A stretch of DNA of 64,000 bases from the NCBI GenBank assembly GCA_964035015.1, contig OZ035998.1, positions 22,649,479 to 22,713,478 of the forward strand, written 5' to 3'. Source of the stretch: Corallium rubrum (taxonomy: Eukaryota > Cnidaria > Anthozoa > Scleralcyonacea > Coralliidae). The position numbers and the translations under genes are program-made. Positions 1 through 10,860 of this stretch are shown here, piece after piece; within the stretch, counting starts at the first letter, position 1, and every line of letters starts with the position of its first letter. The notes under the pieces are model-generated. The model worked only from the letters and a program-made list of their open reading frames with translations. It did not search any database and was not told where the DNA came from.

Positions 1-115
1 GACAGGAAGAGATACGAATATGTTGCAGAGCCAGAGAAGATCGAGCGATGAGCTTCACTCGCCAGAGCCGAAATCTGTTGGTGAAAAGAAGGGGCCAGAT
101 AGAAGGCCAGTACAG

Positions 116-677
116 CACTCGCCCACTTTTGATGGAAAGTCTTCTTGGGAAGCATTTCTGGTCCAATTCGATATCGCAGCGCGTATGAATGGGTACTGAA
201 GTGGTGTGTTGCCCGCGGTGCGGTTGGAACGACGTTGAAAAGGCTTCCTTTCTGGCCACATCGCTGCACGGCACCGCGACACTGATTTTGAGCAATTTGT
301 CCGAACAAGATCGCGGAGACTACAAGATACTAGTTGCTGTCTTGTCGAGTCGATTTGGAGTCTCGCAATGCTCGGAGCTAGCCCGGGAAAAGTTAAATAC
401 GCGGTTGCAAAGAAAAGATGAAAGTTTGCCCGAGCTGGTTGAAGCAATCGAGAATCTGACGAGAAGGGCCTATCCTGACGCTTCGCTGGAGCTTCAAGAA
501 GTGTTGGCTAGGGATCACTTTATTGACGCCTTGACCAAAGAAGAATTACGTCTACGGATACGTCAAGCGAAGCCCAGTCTCTCTACAGTCGGCCCTGGAA
601 AGTACGTTGGAATTGGAATTTTTCAGTTGGCGAGTCGACCTAGGTCTAGGCTATTCCGTGGGCCGATTGGAAACGTG
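116..677 (+). pseudogene. Ty3/gypsy gag remnant
   Basis: Capsid-type gag fragment of an LTR retrotransposon. Positions 116-187 read HSPTFDGKSSWEAFLVQFD, the usual start of the gypsy capsid region, and run into a stop. The reading continues one frame over from 189, with W-N-D-V-E-K-A then a helical region with SLHGTA and repeated leucines typical of Retrotrans_gag. A frameshift therefore lies near 187. No zinc knuckle is visible. The frame ends where a pogo-type transposon is inserted at 678. The related pol starts beyond 2380 on the same strand, so both belong to one element. The 5' LTR, if present, lies left of the window. Family call is from the motif pattern only. Confidence 0.7.
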
Positions 678-1002
678 TAATGTGGGGCAAAACGAGACAC
701 TCACGGACAATTATTGCCCTTAAAAGGGAGGGATAATTTTTGGAATGTTCTTTTGGACTGGGGTATTTCAGGTAGACTCTAAGAAAGATATACAACACAA
801 AAAATAATGTTGGAAATAATTTATTTGGCGTAAATCAAGGAAAACATGAAAGTGATTTTTGTCTCATTTTGCCCCACCACAGTGGAGCAAAATGAGACAG
901 TGTGAAAACACTAAATAACAGTCAAATTTAAATAGAAAGTAATTTAATAGAACTACATAACTAACTATAAAACTACATTTAAAGATTATTTTGAAGTCAA
1001 AG

Positions 1003-1573
1003 TTACAAACACAAGTCACAGGTCACGCTGGTTGCAACTACAGTGCAACATTCTTCGTGACACCATAGTTTGCATTCGAGGCATTTCACCCAGTCCTCGC
1101 CTTGCATTGATCTGGACCATAGTTCTCCACAGATTGGACATTCTGCATCCTCAGTATTGGTGTTCACAATCTTTTTTCGCTTGAACAAATTAACAAAGCT
1201 CGAAAGCCATTAACAAAGTCACGACCAGCCATTTTATTTTCCTGATTAAACTTAGTGGTAATGTTATTTTTCTGGCAATATTCAAACACTATTGATCTGA
1301 TATCATTAACTGATAGACCATAAAAAACTTGGCCCATCTTAACAATATGATCTTCAAGTTCTTTCTCTTGGTCAGGTTTAAGAACAGCTCGGTAACGCCC
1401 TAAAACATTCTTATACCATTAACTCGGCGGTTCAATGAATCCTTGGGTACTCCAAAGGCAGTGTCAGCTTTCCGTATAGACGTCTCTTTTTTGTCGACTG
1501 ATGAAATGGCACGTTTCATTTGTTCCTCACTCCAGTTTGCACGTTAGGTTTTCCGAACATAGTTTTGAACCAT
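1003..1573 (-). pseudogene. pogo-like transposase lacking its DDE core
   Basis: Transposase of the surrounding element, DNA binding and zinc finger only. From the ATG at 1573 the minus strand encodes a Psq-type helix-turn-helix (WSEEQMKRAI, later GVPKDSLNRRV), with in-frame stops and frameshifts, then a segment ending near AGRDFVNGF. It jumps directly to a C-terminal PHD-like finger at 1003-1188 with Cys pairs C-P-I-C, C-L-E-C, H-E-E-C and C-D-L-C. Intact relatives have a DDE_1 catalytic domain of a few hundred residues between these two parts; it is missing here. Around 1185-1222 the word CTTTGTTAAT occurs twice, marking a likely deletion junction. It cannot be catalytically active. Confidence 0.8.
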
Positions 1574-1796
1574 TCTAAATATAATGCAAGTTGATTTGAT
1601 TAATGATAAGTTCACAAGCACTGCAAAGCTTCATGCTGAACTCAGCATACACACAATAACAATTTCAAGATTATCTGAATGCATGATGAAATGTTATATA
1701 AAATTGACACAACCATGCATAGTTTAAACTTTCTGAACAAGAGCAGGTGGGGTTAAAAGACTTCAACATAAAAAATAGTGCTGGTTAATATAATCA

Positions 1797-1797
1797 T

Positions 1798-1829
<32 letters not shown>

Positions 1830-1830
1830 T
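1797..1830. repeat. (TA)n microsatellite
   Basis: Imperfect run of TA dinucleotides in the AT-rich left part of the pogo-type element, outside any coding segment. Confidence 0.9.
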
Positions 1831-2387
1831 ATTGATAATATATCATTGAGATTTGAGAATGTGTTGGCAATAGGACAACTCTTGAAAACTTCAAATGGCT
1901 AGCTTTACTTAGTTTACTATTACTTAAACATCAAATACATTTCGCTTGCTAGGAAAGTTGGATGTGTCTCATTTTGCCCCATCTTCATGAGTTCATTTGA
2001 ACAAGAAAAAACTCGCAATAAATATAAACATTGATAAAAATGCCACGTGTGACTTGAAAGGGCATGTTATAAACTCAATAAAACATATAGGTTTCATTCG
2101 GTAAATACGATAATTTAGACACAACAATCGGTTAAGTAAAATTGCTAAGTAATAACATACCTGAATTTGTCGAGTTATCATCCAAAGTGGATTACAAAAT
2201 CTTGATTTTTTCGTAGTTTCGTAGAGCAAAGAAGCGTGTTTCGGCAAAGATAAACTTTCATAAGCTTTGCTTATGAGCCCACGATCATTAAATAAAATGG
2301 TAGTTATGCCGAACGTCATGTAAGTTGAATTGAATGGGACTGTCTCATTTAGCCCCACTGTCTCATTTTGCCCCGCATTACTAAGGT

Positions 2388-2616
2388 TAGTCGAAGGCGA
2401 AGAAACCGATCACAGTCCTGCTCATCCAGCATGCAGATCCATCAGTCAGTAAAACAGTGTGGTGGGAAAGCAGCAGTTTTAGAGGCTCGAAGGGATGAGC
2501 AACAACTTGTTAAAGGAGATAAAGAATAAGTCTAAGTCGCCACCCCGTAATCGTTTGGTTCTACCGAAATCCCGATCCAGATCAACGCCAGTGAGTCACC
2601 TTGCCTCAGAGTCGTT
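2388..2616 (+). pseudogene. gypsy gag-pol linker, no protease recognised
   Basis: After the pogo-type insert the gypsy sequence resumes, with stops in all frames until 2495. A short basic, serine-rich stretch follows (RSRSTPV). I see neither the CCHC knuckle nor the D-T/S-G protease motif expected between gag and reverse transcriptase. Either they were deleted or they decayed beyond recognition. Confidence 0.45.
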
Positions 2617-3751
2617 TTGGAAATTTCCGTTAAGATCCCAGGCTGTACCGAAATGGTGTTACCAGCAAAGATTGATGGTGATCCACGTAGATTCAAGTGG
2701 GCGACAGTTGGTCCACCCGATTTTACGTGCCGAAATAGAGAAATAATGGTGGGACGGACTTTAGTTAGTCTGGAGAAGAGTTATATTCCTGTTCGTGTTG
2801 CCAACCTTTCTTCTGGGAGAAAGAAATTAAAAAAGGGCACTGAGATTGCTGTGTGTGAACCTGTAGTCAGTGTAACCGCCACAGAACCTGTGCTGGGAGA
2901 AAAGCATGCGTCGTCGGATGATGAGACTATTCCAGAGCATTTGCAAGGATCGTTCGAGGAAAGTACAGCCCACATTAGTCCTGAAGAGAAAAATAAAGTA
3001 GCTGCCCTGCTGAGTGAATACCAAGACGTTTTCTCTAAAGGTCCAGGGGATCTAGGACAGGCTACCGGAGCAATGCATACAATAGATACCGGAAGTGCAG
3101 TTCCAATAAAGCAGCCACCAAGGAGAATTCCGATTTCTAAGAGAGAGGAGGCACACTGTGCAGTTAAGGAAATGGAAAGACACGGTGTCGTCGAACCGTC
3201 TACAAGTCCTTGGAGTTCTCCTGTGGTATTAGTAAGGGAATAGGATGGCACCACTCGGTTCTGTGTGGACTACCGTCGGTTAAACAATGTTATGAAAAAA
3301 ACATTTCTTTCCACTTCCAAGGATCGATGTCAAGTTAGGTGCGTTGAATGGGGCCTCCTGGTTCTCGACACTTGACTTAAAGAGCGGATACTGGCAAGTG
3401 GAGATCGATTCAGCTGCTAAAGAAAAGACAGCGTTCTCTCTTGGCAAGGGTCTTTGGCAATTTCGAATGATGCCTTTCGGATTATGCGACGCTCCGGCTA
3501 ACTTAGAAAGATTGATGGAAACCGTATTGGCAGGGTTACCCTGGGAAACTTGTTTAGTCTACCTGGACGATATCATTGTTCATGCGAAAGACTTCAATTC
3601 CTATCTCGAGAACCTGCGTCGAGTATTGGAAAGGCTTCGTCAAGCTAACTTAAAGCTGCATCCGAAGAAGTGTGTGCTCTTCCAACCCAAAGTTACTTTT
3701 CTTGGCTATGTAGTATCGGTTGAGGGGATCCTTAGAAAGCGACAGTGGTAG
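2617..3751 (+). pseudogene. Ty3/gypsy reverse transcriptase (first element)
   Basis: RNA-directed DNA polymerase of the first gypsy element. The stretch from 2617 holds the pre-RT linker (IPGCTEMVLPAKID) and the RT entry with PIKQPPRRIP and GVVEPSTSPWSSPVVLV. An in-frame TAG at 3241 interrupts it, followed by FCVDYRRLNNV. A frameshift near 3300 moves the reading to the 3344 frame, with WFSTLDLKSGYWQVE, MMPFGLCDAPA and the catalytic box CLVYLDDIIV (YLDD). The thumb ends with KVTFLGYVVS and another frame break near 3740. At least one stop and two frameshifts make it non-functional. The order RT, RNase H, integrase is that of Ty3/gypsy. Confidence 0.9.
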
Positions 3752-4350
3752 AACAATGGCCTAGACCGAAGAACAGAATCTCTGTACTTACTACCGTCGT
3801 TTTGTACCGAATTTTGCTGACATGGCTAAACCGTTGCACGCCCTTTCTGAGAAAAATGCACCATTCGAGTAGACTGAGGGTTGCGAAACGGCTTTCAAAC
3901 ATTGAAAGTCCTCCTTGTCGAAGCGTCTGCATTGGCCTATCCAGATGTCAGTAAACCGTTTATACTCGATACAGACACCAGTAATGTGGCTATTGGAGCT
4001 GTCCTTACACAAATCTCGGACAAAAGCGTGGAGAGACCGATCGCATACTTCAGCCAGACGTTCACCAAACCAGAGAAACAGAAGGGCGTTACCAGGAGGG
4101 AGCTTCTAGCCGTGGTTAAATTCCATCCATATTTGTACGGGAATCACTTTCTAATTAGAACTGACCACTCCTCGCTGCAGTGGCTTCTGAATTTTAAGAA
4201 CCCCGAGGGACAAATGGCTAGATGGATTCAAAAATTACAGCAATATAATTTTGTAATTGAACATCGTACAGGAAAAAGTCACGGAAACGCTGATGCTTTA
4301 TCCAGGAGACCCTGCCATGGTTGCCGATACTGTGAAAGGAGGGAGATTGA
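3752..4350 (+). pseudogene. gypsy RNase H domain (first element)
   Basis: RNase H region of the same pol. The connection (YYRRFVPNFADMAKPL) is broken by frame changes before 3881. The open frame then reads PFILDTDTSNVAIGAVL, with the first catalytic Asp, RRELLAVV with the Glu, FLIRTDHSSLQWL, and GNADALSRRP at the end of the domain. In a working element this degrades the RNA strand of the RNA:DNA hybrid. The frame stays open into the integrase zinc-binding region, the best-preserved part of this element. Confidence 0.88.
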
Positions 4351-5774
4351 TGAACATAAACAAACGGAGGAGCATTGTTCTGAAGAGAAGTGCGGGAACA
4401 CTAAAGTTAGTCAGTTTGTTAGGTCTTTGACGTCCGAAAAGTCAAATGATGATTTATGTCTAAAGCGTGTGGAACAAGCGCAAAACGAGGATCCGGAGAT
4501 CAGACCAATTGTAACTTGGATGAAGAAGTCGCCTGAGAAGCCACCATGGAAAGAGTTGTCCTCATACAGTCCTACGGTAAAGTCGTACTGGGGCCAATGG
4601 AAATCAATGTTTGAAGGGAAACTGTACAGATGCGTGGAGACTGGACCGGCAATGGAAACACGATGGCAGCTGATTATTCCCAAATCGTTACGTAAGATAG
4701 TTTGGGGACAACTCCATGAAAGCCCAACCGCTGGTCATTTTGGAGTGACGAAAACGTTAAAAACAGAATTAGAGAACGATTTTTTGGCCAAAGTGTCGGC
4801 GAGATGTGGAAGAGTGGTGAAAAAGATGCGAGAAGTGTACTTCGCGCAAGGGACCAAAAAAGAAGGAAGCTGAAAGGACCAATGAAACAGTACAACGTGG
4901 GGGCGCCGTTGGAAAGAGTGGCGGTAGATGTCTTGGGCCCATTGCCAGTCTCGAACAGTGGAAATAAATACATCCTAATAGTTGGGGATTATTTCACAAA
5001 ATGGGTTGAAGCTTACGCTTTGGAAAATCAGCAAGCGGAGACAGTTGCTGAGGTCATCGTCAATGAATTCGTTACACGGTTTGGTGTTCCATTACAACTA
5101 TACTCTGATGAAGGCCGTAATTTTGAATCGGCAGTCTTTACAAGGAATGTGTAAGCTGTTAGGCATCGACAAGACATGGACAACTGCCTTACACCCACAG
5201 TCTGACGGCATGGTCGAAAGATTCAACAGAACTCTTGAAAACCAGCTAGCCATCTTCGTAGAGAAACACCAAAGGAACTGGGACGAGTTGATACCAATAT
5301 TACTAATGGCCTATCGTTCTGCTGTACATGAGAGTACAAAACAGACCCCTGCAAGTTTGATATTTGGAACGGAATTGGCGCTTCCTATTGACCTCCTGTA
5401 TGGTCGTCCTCCAGAGCCACACCAGTCCCCTACCGTGGATGATTTTGTAAGCAAGTTACAAGAGAAGCTAGAAAGTATACACGAATTTGCTCGAATTCGG
5501 TTGCCCATCGCCAGTGATCGCATGAAACGTCGATACGATGTAAGAACAACAACAGATATCTTCGAAAATGGTGATAGTGTATGGTTGCACAGTCCTCACT
5601 CAGCGACGGAAAGGCATTTCTCCTAAGTTAACATGTGACTGGGAGGGGCCATATCTATTTCTCAAACGAGTTAACGAGTTGCTGTACAAGAAACAGAAAT
5701 CCCCTAGAGTAAAGGCACGTGTTGTTCATCGATATCGGCTATATCGTTATAATGGAAACACTACAAACAATTAA
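4351..5774 (+). pseudogene. gypsy integrase (first element)
   Basis: Integrase that would join retroelement DNA to the host chromosome. Positions 4351-4800 hold the linker and an N-terminal zinc-binding region with LHESPTAGHFGVTKTL. After a frameshift near 4850 the core reads RVAVDVLGPLP (first Asp), LQLYSDEGRNFES (second Asp) and SDGMVERFNRTLENQL (catalytic Glu). A further shift near 5155 moves the reading to 4982-5626. The C-terminal part continues at 5568-5774 with a GPY-like module (CDWEGPYLFLKRVN) and VVHRYRLYRY. All three DDE residues are present, but the frame is broken at least twice. Confidence 0.88.
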
Positions 5775-5797
5775 GAAACTATTCGGGACGAATAGAC

Positions 5798-5965
5798 CAA
5801 AGGAGGGGGCAGTTTGCCGCTCTAGCGTTCATTTGAATTGTAAATAGCGAATACTTGATATAAATAGCGTGTGTATTTTCAGACAGTGTATGAATTATTA
5901 GAGTCAGAAGTGAAAAGTAGTAAAAGTGTTTGCAAACAACACCACGACACGGTACACTATTAGAA
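5798..5965 (+). repeat. polypurine tract and possible 3' LTR of first gypsy element
   Basis: A purine-rich run (AAAGGAGGGGGCAG, about 5799-5812) lies 25 bp after the integrase stop, where a polypurine tract is expected. The following 150 bp contain a TATA-like box (ATATAAATAG, about 5860) and end near CACGACACGGTACA. The 5' LTR is outside the window, so LTR identity cannot be verified here. Confidence 0.4.
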
Positions 5966-6549
5966 ATATGTATTTTGTCAAATTCAATTGGCCATTTCCT
6001 GTTTTGCCTTTGGTATATTGCAATGTGCTCTGATGTTATATTAATTACACTGACATTGTCAAAGGCCCATTTACATGATCTGATTAATGGTTCATTTTTC
6101 TCCTGGTCCATGTGATGTGGATTTTCTTAGTATAGTAGTGGGTTTAATATGTGTTGCAAATTCTTGCAATCACTATGGTTTTTATCAAATCATATATGCG
6201 TCACGAGGAAAATTGTGAATAGATCGTTTGCACATGGCATCACCTCCACCATCTTTGTTGATTTTTTAGTTGACAAACACTGTTGCAATTGACACACTGC
6301 TGAACTTCATATCTGTTTTAGCAAGGGTATTGGAAATTAACTGAAAATCAACCAATATCACGTGATTGTAAACGATTTATATCGCAAGGACCTGGGTAGG
6401 AGGTTGTGTATACCACCATAGCCCTAAACATAGACGCATGTACGAATTGCGTGCCTATTTTGTATTGTAGGGTTTGTATTACTGCCTTGTGCTTTCTCTC
6501 TATGACTGCACGATAAGAGTGGAAGCTTGCTCCGAAAGGACTCTACTTT
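5966..6549. other. no recognised feature
   Basis: AT-rich sequence without a recognisable gene or clear repeat. It separates the end of the gypsy element from the decayed DIRS-like element and probably contains unreadable remains of either. Confidence 0.4.
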
Positions 6550-8160
6550 TCAGGCATCCTCAGACAAGTGGAACAGAAGAAGCGTCAGCTTTGATGCAGT
6601 GGATGTACTCGTTCTGGTTGGTTTGGTAGAAAAGTGTTCTTTTCTTCTTTGGTAATGTGGATTCTGAATCAGTAATCTCATTACCCGAGGCCACCAAGAT
6701 TGGGTTGGCCAACAAGGAATTATCAGTATACCCGTTGCTCTTTCGTCCTGGATTTTCTGAACCGCTTTTGGCATCACACTAAAATAGGCAAGACTTCCAA
6801 GACACTGTGAATGGACCAGTAGCCTTTGCTTCTGGATCAGGCTAATATGCCATAAAAGGCTTAAGTTGATAATTTAGTCCAGAGGCAAACAAATCAATTT
6901 GAGAAACAACCTGAATTTCCCTCAATGCCTTCTGAAATATTTGCCAATCTAGTATCCAGTCAGTCTCTTTCCAAGTCTTTCTAGATTCTGCATCAGCTAA
7001 GATGCTTTCTTTGCCTGTGATATGAGCTGTGGTCAACCAAATCTCATTTTCAAGGCACCAATCCTAATATTGCGAGTCAACTGATTTCGCTTCTGAGAAT
7101 GGCTGGTGCCCATTTTGCCAATATCTGCCACAGCAGTCATGTTGCTTATTCTGACAAGAACATATTTTCCAATCAAATAACTTTGGAATGCTTTTAGTGC
7201 AAAAAGTGCCGCTAACATTTCTAAGTAATTTAAATCGGATATTTAGCCTCTGTTGGTTTCCAGTGTCCCCCAATTTTGAGATCATTCAATGGATCTATGT
7301 ACAACGTAATGTTTGGTTGTGGAAAAATGATGGGTTTGTACAATAAAGCTGCTGAGTTTATTTACTATTGTATATGTACGAGATAACTCGGACAAATGCA
7401 TGGATAAATCAAAATTGTCTTTGCTCATTCGCAAAGCATTAGCTTTATCCATATCAATGGACCTAAAATGTAATGGTCCCAAATTTGCAGTAGGAAAATT
7501 TGATATTCACAAACCCAAAACTGAAGCAACCTCTCTTATGGATGGTTTTGGGCTATCTAGCAGCTTTTGGTAAACATCTTTAAGCTTCTCAATCTTTTCA
7601 GGAGTAAGGTAAACCTTCATTTCGACTGAATCGATAATAAACCCCATAAAGGTTATTCTTTGTTTGGGGATAAGAGAAGATTTTTTAGGGTGAAGAGTAA
7701 ACCCAAGAAGATCAAACAGTTTGATTGTGTCAATTACATTCTTTTCACAGTCCGTGAAATCGTCACCTTGAAGGTATGAGTCATCAATGTGAATGGCTGA
7801 CAAATGGCCAAGCTGTATCCGTTGCGAGTAGACTGGTTTAAGCAATTTAATAAATTTCCTGGGAGAAAAGGCTAATTCATTTAAAATAATCATATTTATA
7901 CTATTTAATAATCCTAATAATAATTTTAAATAATCCTATTTATACAATTTGCCTTGCCATTGAAACTTGAAGAATTTTTGATCCTCTCGGCAATTGGTAC
8001 AGAATAGTAGGCCTACGCATCTTTTAAATCAACTGACGTCATAAAACAATTTCGTTTAACCACGTGCGCTACCGTAACAAAAGAGTGGTGATAAAATGGT
8101 GATACTCAACGTATTTGTTTAGACTCTTAAGATTAAGAATCTATTATCCTCTTTTTTGAT
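6550..8160 (-). pseudogene. DIRS-like retroelement RT and RNase H
   Basis: Minus-strand pol of a tyrosine-recombinase (DIRS-type) retrotransposon. Reading from 8160 down: ILNLKSLNKYVEYHHF (8150-8100), the RT palm, then 7893-7507 with AIHIDDSYLQGDD (IDDS box typical of DIRS rather than gypsy), FTLHPKKSSLIPKQ and FMGFIIDSVEMKVYLTPEK. RNase H follows at 7218-7033 (LAALFALKAF, RISNMTAVADIGKMG) and 7036-6842 (AHITGKESILADAESR, IDLFASGLNYQL). A connection piece with IIPCWPTQSWWP ends at 6550. Many frameshifts and stops. Methyltransferase and tyrosine recombinase regions, expected further downstream, are absent, so the copy is 3'-truncated at about 6.54 kb. Confidence 0.8.
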
Positions 8161-8181
8161 CGGACGGCGGTGTCTGCCTTG

Positions 8182-8397
8182 CTATCCACTAATTAAACGT
8201 TTCAGGACATTTCCCATAGAAGTCATAGTCTGGCTTATCGTTGCCATCATGTCAACGACTATTTTGTTGTCAGGACTTCCCTTGATTTTGGCCTTGTCGT
8301 CAGCGGCCAATGCCCATGTCTTGATCTCCGTCGGATAGCAACTCTTCTTCCTCTTCGACGGACAGGGAATCCCTTTCCGGCGAATTTGTTGCACTCA
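8182..8397 (-). pseudogene. possible DIRS gag fragment
   Basis: Short minus-strand reading immediately upstream of the DIRS RT, starting MSATNSPERD with acidic, lysine-rich sequence and ending near GNVLKRLISG. Position and composition suit an N-terminal gag piece joined to RT by internal deletion, but no diagnostic motif is present. The assignment rests on position. Confidence 0.35.
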
Positions 8398-8439
8398 TTA
8401 TTTTCCTCTGGGATATTGTGCGCTGCAAGTTAACAATCA

Positions 8440-8767
8440 CACAATAACTGTTGATATTTGTCATGTGATCTGCTAAAAAAAAACATGTGTTTGTTAGTCT
8501 TGTCGAGTAAAAAGTTTTACATGTTTATGGATGTATTCGGAGTTTATTGTTTATTATGTTTAAGGAATGATTCAGGGGAGATTCGCCGAGAAGTAAATTG
8601 AATGATGATGGATGTAACCTTTATATACCTTTATGTTTATTTCTCTACTTATGATCTATTTACAGATCGAATAAATATTATTCTCTTATACTATTTATTG
8701 CGAGACTCTGCTGTTTTATACTGGCCTAAGATCTGACGGACCATAAATTCGATTTCTTGTTATTACA
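8440..8767 (+). repeat. probable 5' LTR (3' portion) of BEL/Pao element
   Basis: The sequence before 8768 ends in TTATTACA, as retroviral-type LTRs do, contains a TATA-like region (about 8612-8640) and AATAAA (about 8671), and is directly followed by a primer-binding-site-like sequence. The left edge is uncertain (8.44-8.56 kb). No 3' LTR copy is in the window for comparison. Confidence 0.5.
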
Positions 8768-9860
8768 TGGGGTCCCGAAGATTGGAAGCGAAAAAAGCTA
8801 GAAGAAATGTAAAGAGCGCATTGACACATCGAGGAAACACGCTGAATAATACTATCGAAAATTATCGATCATCTGAGGAAGTTAAATGAAGTTCAAAGCG
8901 AACGATTATTTGAAGGCCGTGTCAACGTTGTTGCCTGAGACAGGAAAGGTATCAGATGTACAAGAGAAAGTCGACGATAAAGACAAACCTAAGCAAAAAG
9001 TAAGTGCTGTTGTTGTTGAATATCCGAAAGAATACCAGAAGGAGGCGGTAAGCCATCTACAATCGACAGAAACTACAGAAACGACGGGAAGCCAAGACAA
9101 AGGCGCTAAGTGGAATTAGAGTCGATGTGCGAGAATACATAATATTTAAAAGCACTTCATTGAATCTCGGTACAGTGAAGAGACGCAATAACGAAGTTGC
9201 GTGCATGTTTATAAGGAAGGCCATTGGCGTTAATTAAAGGAATTGGGTTCGATCACAAAACGGCGTGGGAATACCACGGTTCTGTTTATGGTGACCCTGA
9301 TTCATCGCGGACACAATAACCCAGGATATAACGAAGTTGAAGGCATTTCAAGAAGACGAAGATGCTCGTTTTTTTGCAAATTTATTCATCTTATTAAACG
9401 CAGTTATAATATCTTAAAAGAGGTTGGCCGTCCTTACGACATGGACAATAACCATACACATACTGGCAATCATTGAACAGAAGATGTGCAACAGCGACAG
9501 GGAGATTTGGGCGCGCGATCAGGAAAATGGAAGTAAGTAAGCGACATTGGAAAATATAATGGCCTGGATACGACAGAAATGAAAGCCTGAATGAGAGCAT
9601 CTGCACCGATAAGAAATCCATCGAAAAGCAAGTGGAATGTCAATCATATTGAGCAAAATAAAGGTGAAAGGTTCACGTGTTGGTTGTACAAAACGTCGAC
9701 AATGTACTGTGTGGATCGGTGTTTTGGACTCGAAGCCATGACTCCAGAGAACAGGTTAAATGCAATTAAAGGAAACCGCGCATGGTTCTGTTGTTTGAAG
9801 AAGACAAGCAAGAATCACAAAGCAGCGACATGTTTCCGAAGACGCCAGGGCAAATGGTGA
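8767..9860 (+). pseudogene. BEL/Pao gag remnant
   Basis: Gag-like region with many frame breaks. It opens MGSRRLEAKKARRNVKSAL right at the primer site and is interrupted at 8886. Around 9250-9480 three-frame reading gives HKTAWEYHGSVYGDP and RSYNILKEVGRPYDM, matching the DUF1759-type region of BEL/Pao gag. Positions 9591-9860 carry the zinc-binding segment with CWLYKTS, RCFGLEAMTPENRLNAIKG, WFCCLKKTSKNHKAATC. Cys-His spacing of this sort and its place before a retropepsin-like domain support BEL/Pao rather than gypsy. Non-functional. Confidence 0.65.
8768..8785 (+). promoter_or_regulatory. primer-binding-site-like sequence of BEL/Pao element
   Basis: TGGGGTCCCGAAGATTGG starts at the base after the LTR-like ACA end. 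A TGG start plus a tRNA-complementary look is the usual minus-strand primer site. An ATG at 8767-8769 overlaps it and opens the gag-like frame. Confidence 0.5.
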
Positions 9861-9861
9861 G

Positions 9862-10860
9862 CAGTGCAAATTCTACCATCTCTCGTTGCTACATAACCCA
9901 AGTCAAACAAAGCACATTGGAATAGCTTCTATCAAAAATAACAAGTCAAGTATACTGAGAATGGTCGAAGTAGAAGTTTTAGGAGTGGAAGGAACTCGGA
10001 GAAAAGCGAATGTCCTATTGGACTCTGGTGCCCAGGTAAGCCTTATCCTAATGCCACTGGCCAGAGGCGGGTTTCAGGGTGTTGCGCGCGCATCATTTTT
10101 CAAAAAAACAGGCAAGCTCCACTCAAAGTAAACATACTGTTTAAAATCAACAAAGTATAGATACAGTTTCTGGATTTTTAACACTGTTATTCTGCTGTTG
10201 TTGGCTCGCTAGCAAGCCTGTATGCCATTGCTTACTTGATGGGGAGCCCGCCAAGAGCCCGTCAATTTCTTTGAAAACCGCGCAATACCCTGACATTCGT
10301 CTATAGCTTGCAAGTGAATGGACAGGATGCTGCAGTAACAATTACTAAGGCAGGAGAACAAGAAGAAGAAGAAGAAGAGATACAAGCGAAGCTGTACCAA
10401 GTTACTATTTTCTCGCTGGAGAACAACACCCTTCACCAAATCACCGCCATTGGAATACCGTGCATCAGTGGTAACATGCAGTTAATGCCGATCAAGTTGC
10501 CATGAAACTAGGACTTCCAAGAAGAAAGCTTTTCAGAGAAAGTGGTTCAGTCGATATACTGATCGGAATCGATCATGCTAAAATGCACACAGGCGAGACA
10601 AGAGATACTGGGGAACCTCGTGGCCCATCATTCACCTATCGGTTGGTTTATGTTTAGAGCTACGCCCGGAAACCAGTGCAGTTACACGTGCAGTTCTCAA
10701 GCCCTGTGGACATGACTGATTTTTGGACTACAGAATCAATGGGAATTTCTGTCAAATCCTGTCAGTGTAATCCATAGAAGCTAAGTCCAATTGATATTAC
10801 CAGAAATTTGGGACAAGATGGTGGCGCGCGTGCGTATTAAGGACCATAATAATGGAGATT
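9862..10860 (+). pseudogene. BEL/Pao protease and start of pol
   Basis: Retropepsin and pol N-terminus. At 9886-10080 the reading is LLHNPSQTKHIGIAS then KANVLLDSGAQVSLI, the aspartic-protease D-S-G box. A frame break follows. 10308-10505 gives VTITKAGEQEEEEE and ITAIGIPCIS. Around 10500-10620 the reading is VAMKLGLPRRKLF and VDILIGIDHAKMHTGE, then PVDMTDFWTTESMG near 10700. These are successive BEL/Pao pol landmarks before RT. The element is lost at about 10860, before RT, RNase H and integrase. Confidence 0.72.

Larger units (their letters stand above)
680..2378 (-). mobile_element. pogo/Tigger-type DNA transposon, internally deleted
   Basis: Terminal inverted repeats of about 20 bp: 680-699 reads ATGTGGGGCAAAACGAGACA, and the complement of 2359-2378 reads ATGCGGGGCAAAATGAGACA (2 differences). 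A TA dinucleotide flanks each side (678-679 and 2379-2380), the Tc1/mariner-pogo target duplication. It carries a broken transposase on the minus strand. The same TIR word recurs inside the element at 861-899, 1966-1980 and 2340-2356. It sits inside the gypsy element, between gag and pol, and is therefore younger than that copy. Confidence 0.85.

Noticed and set aside
5798..5965. Firm 3' LTR call for the first gypsy element
   Set aside because: Only one candidate copy is in the window, so LTR identity cannot be tested; kept at low confidence.
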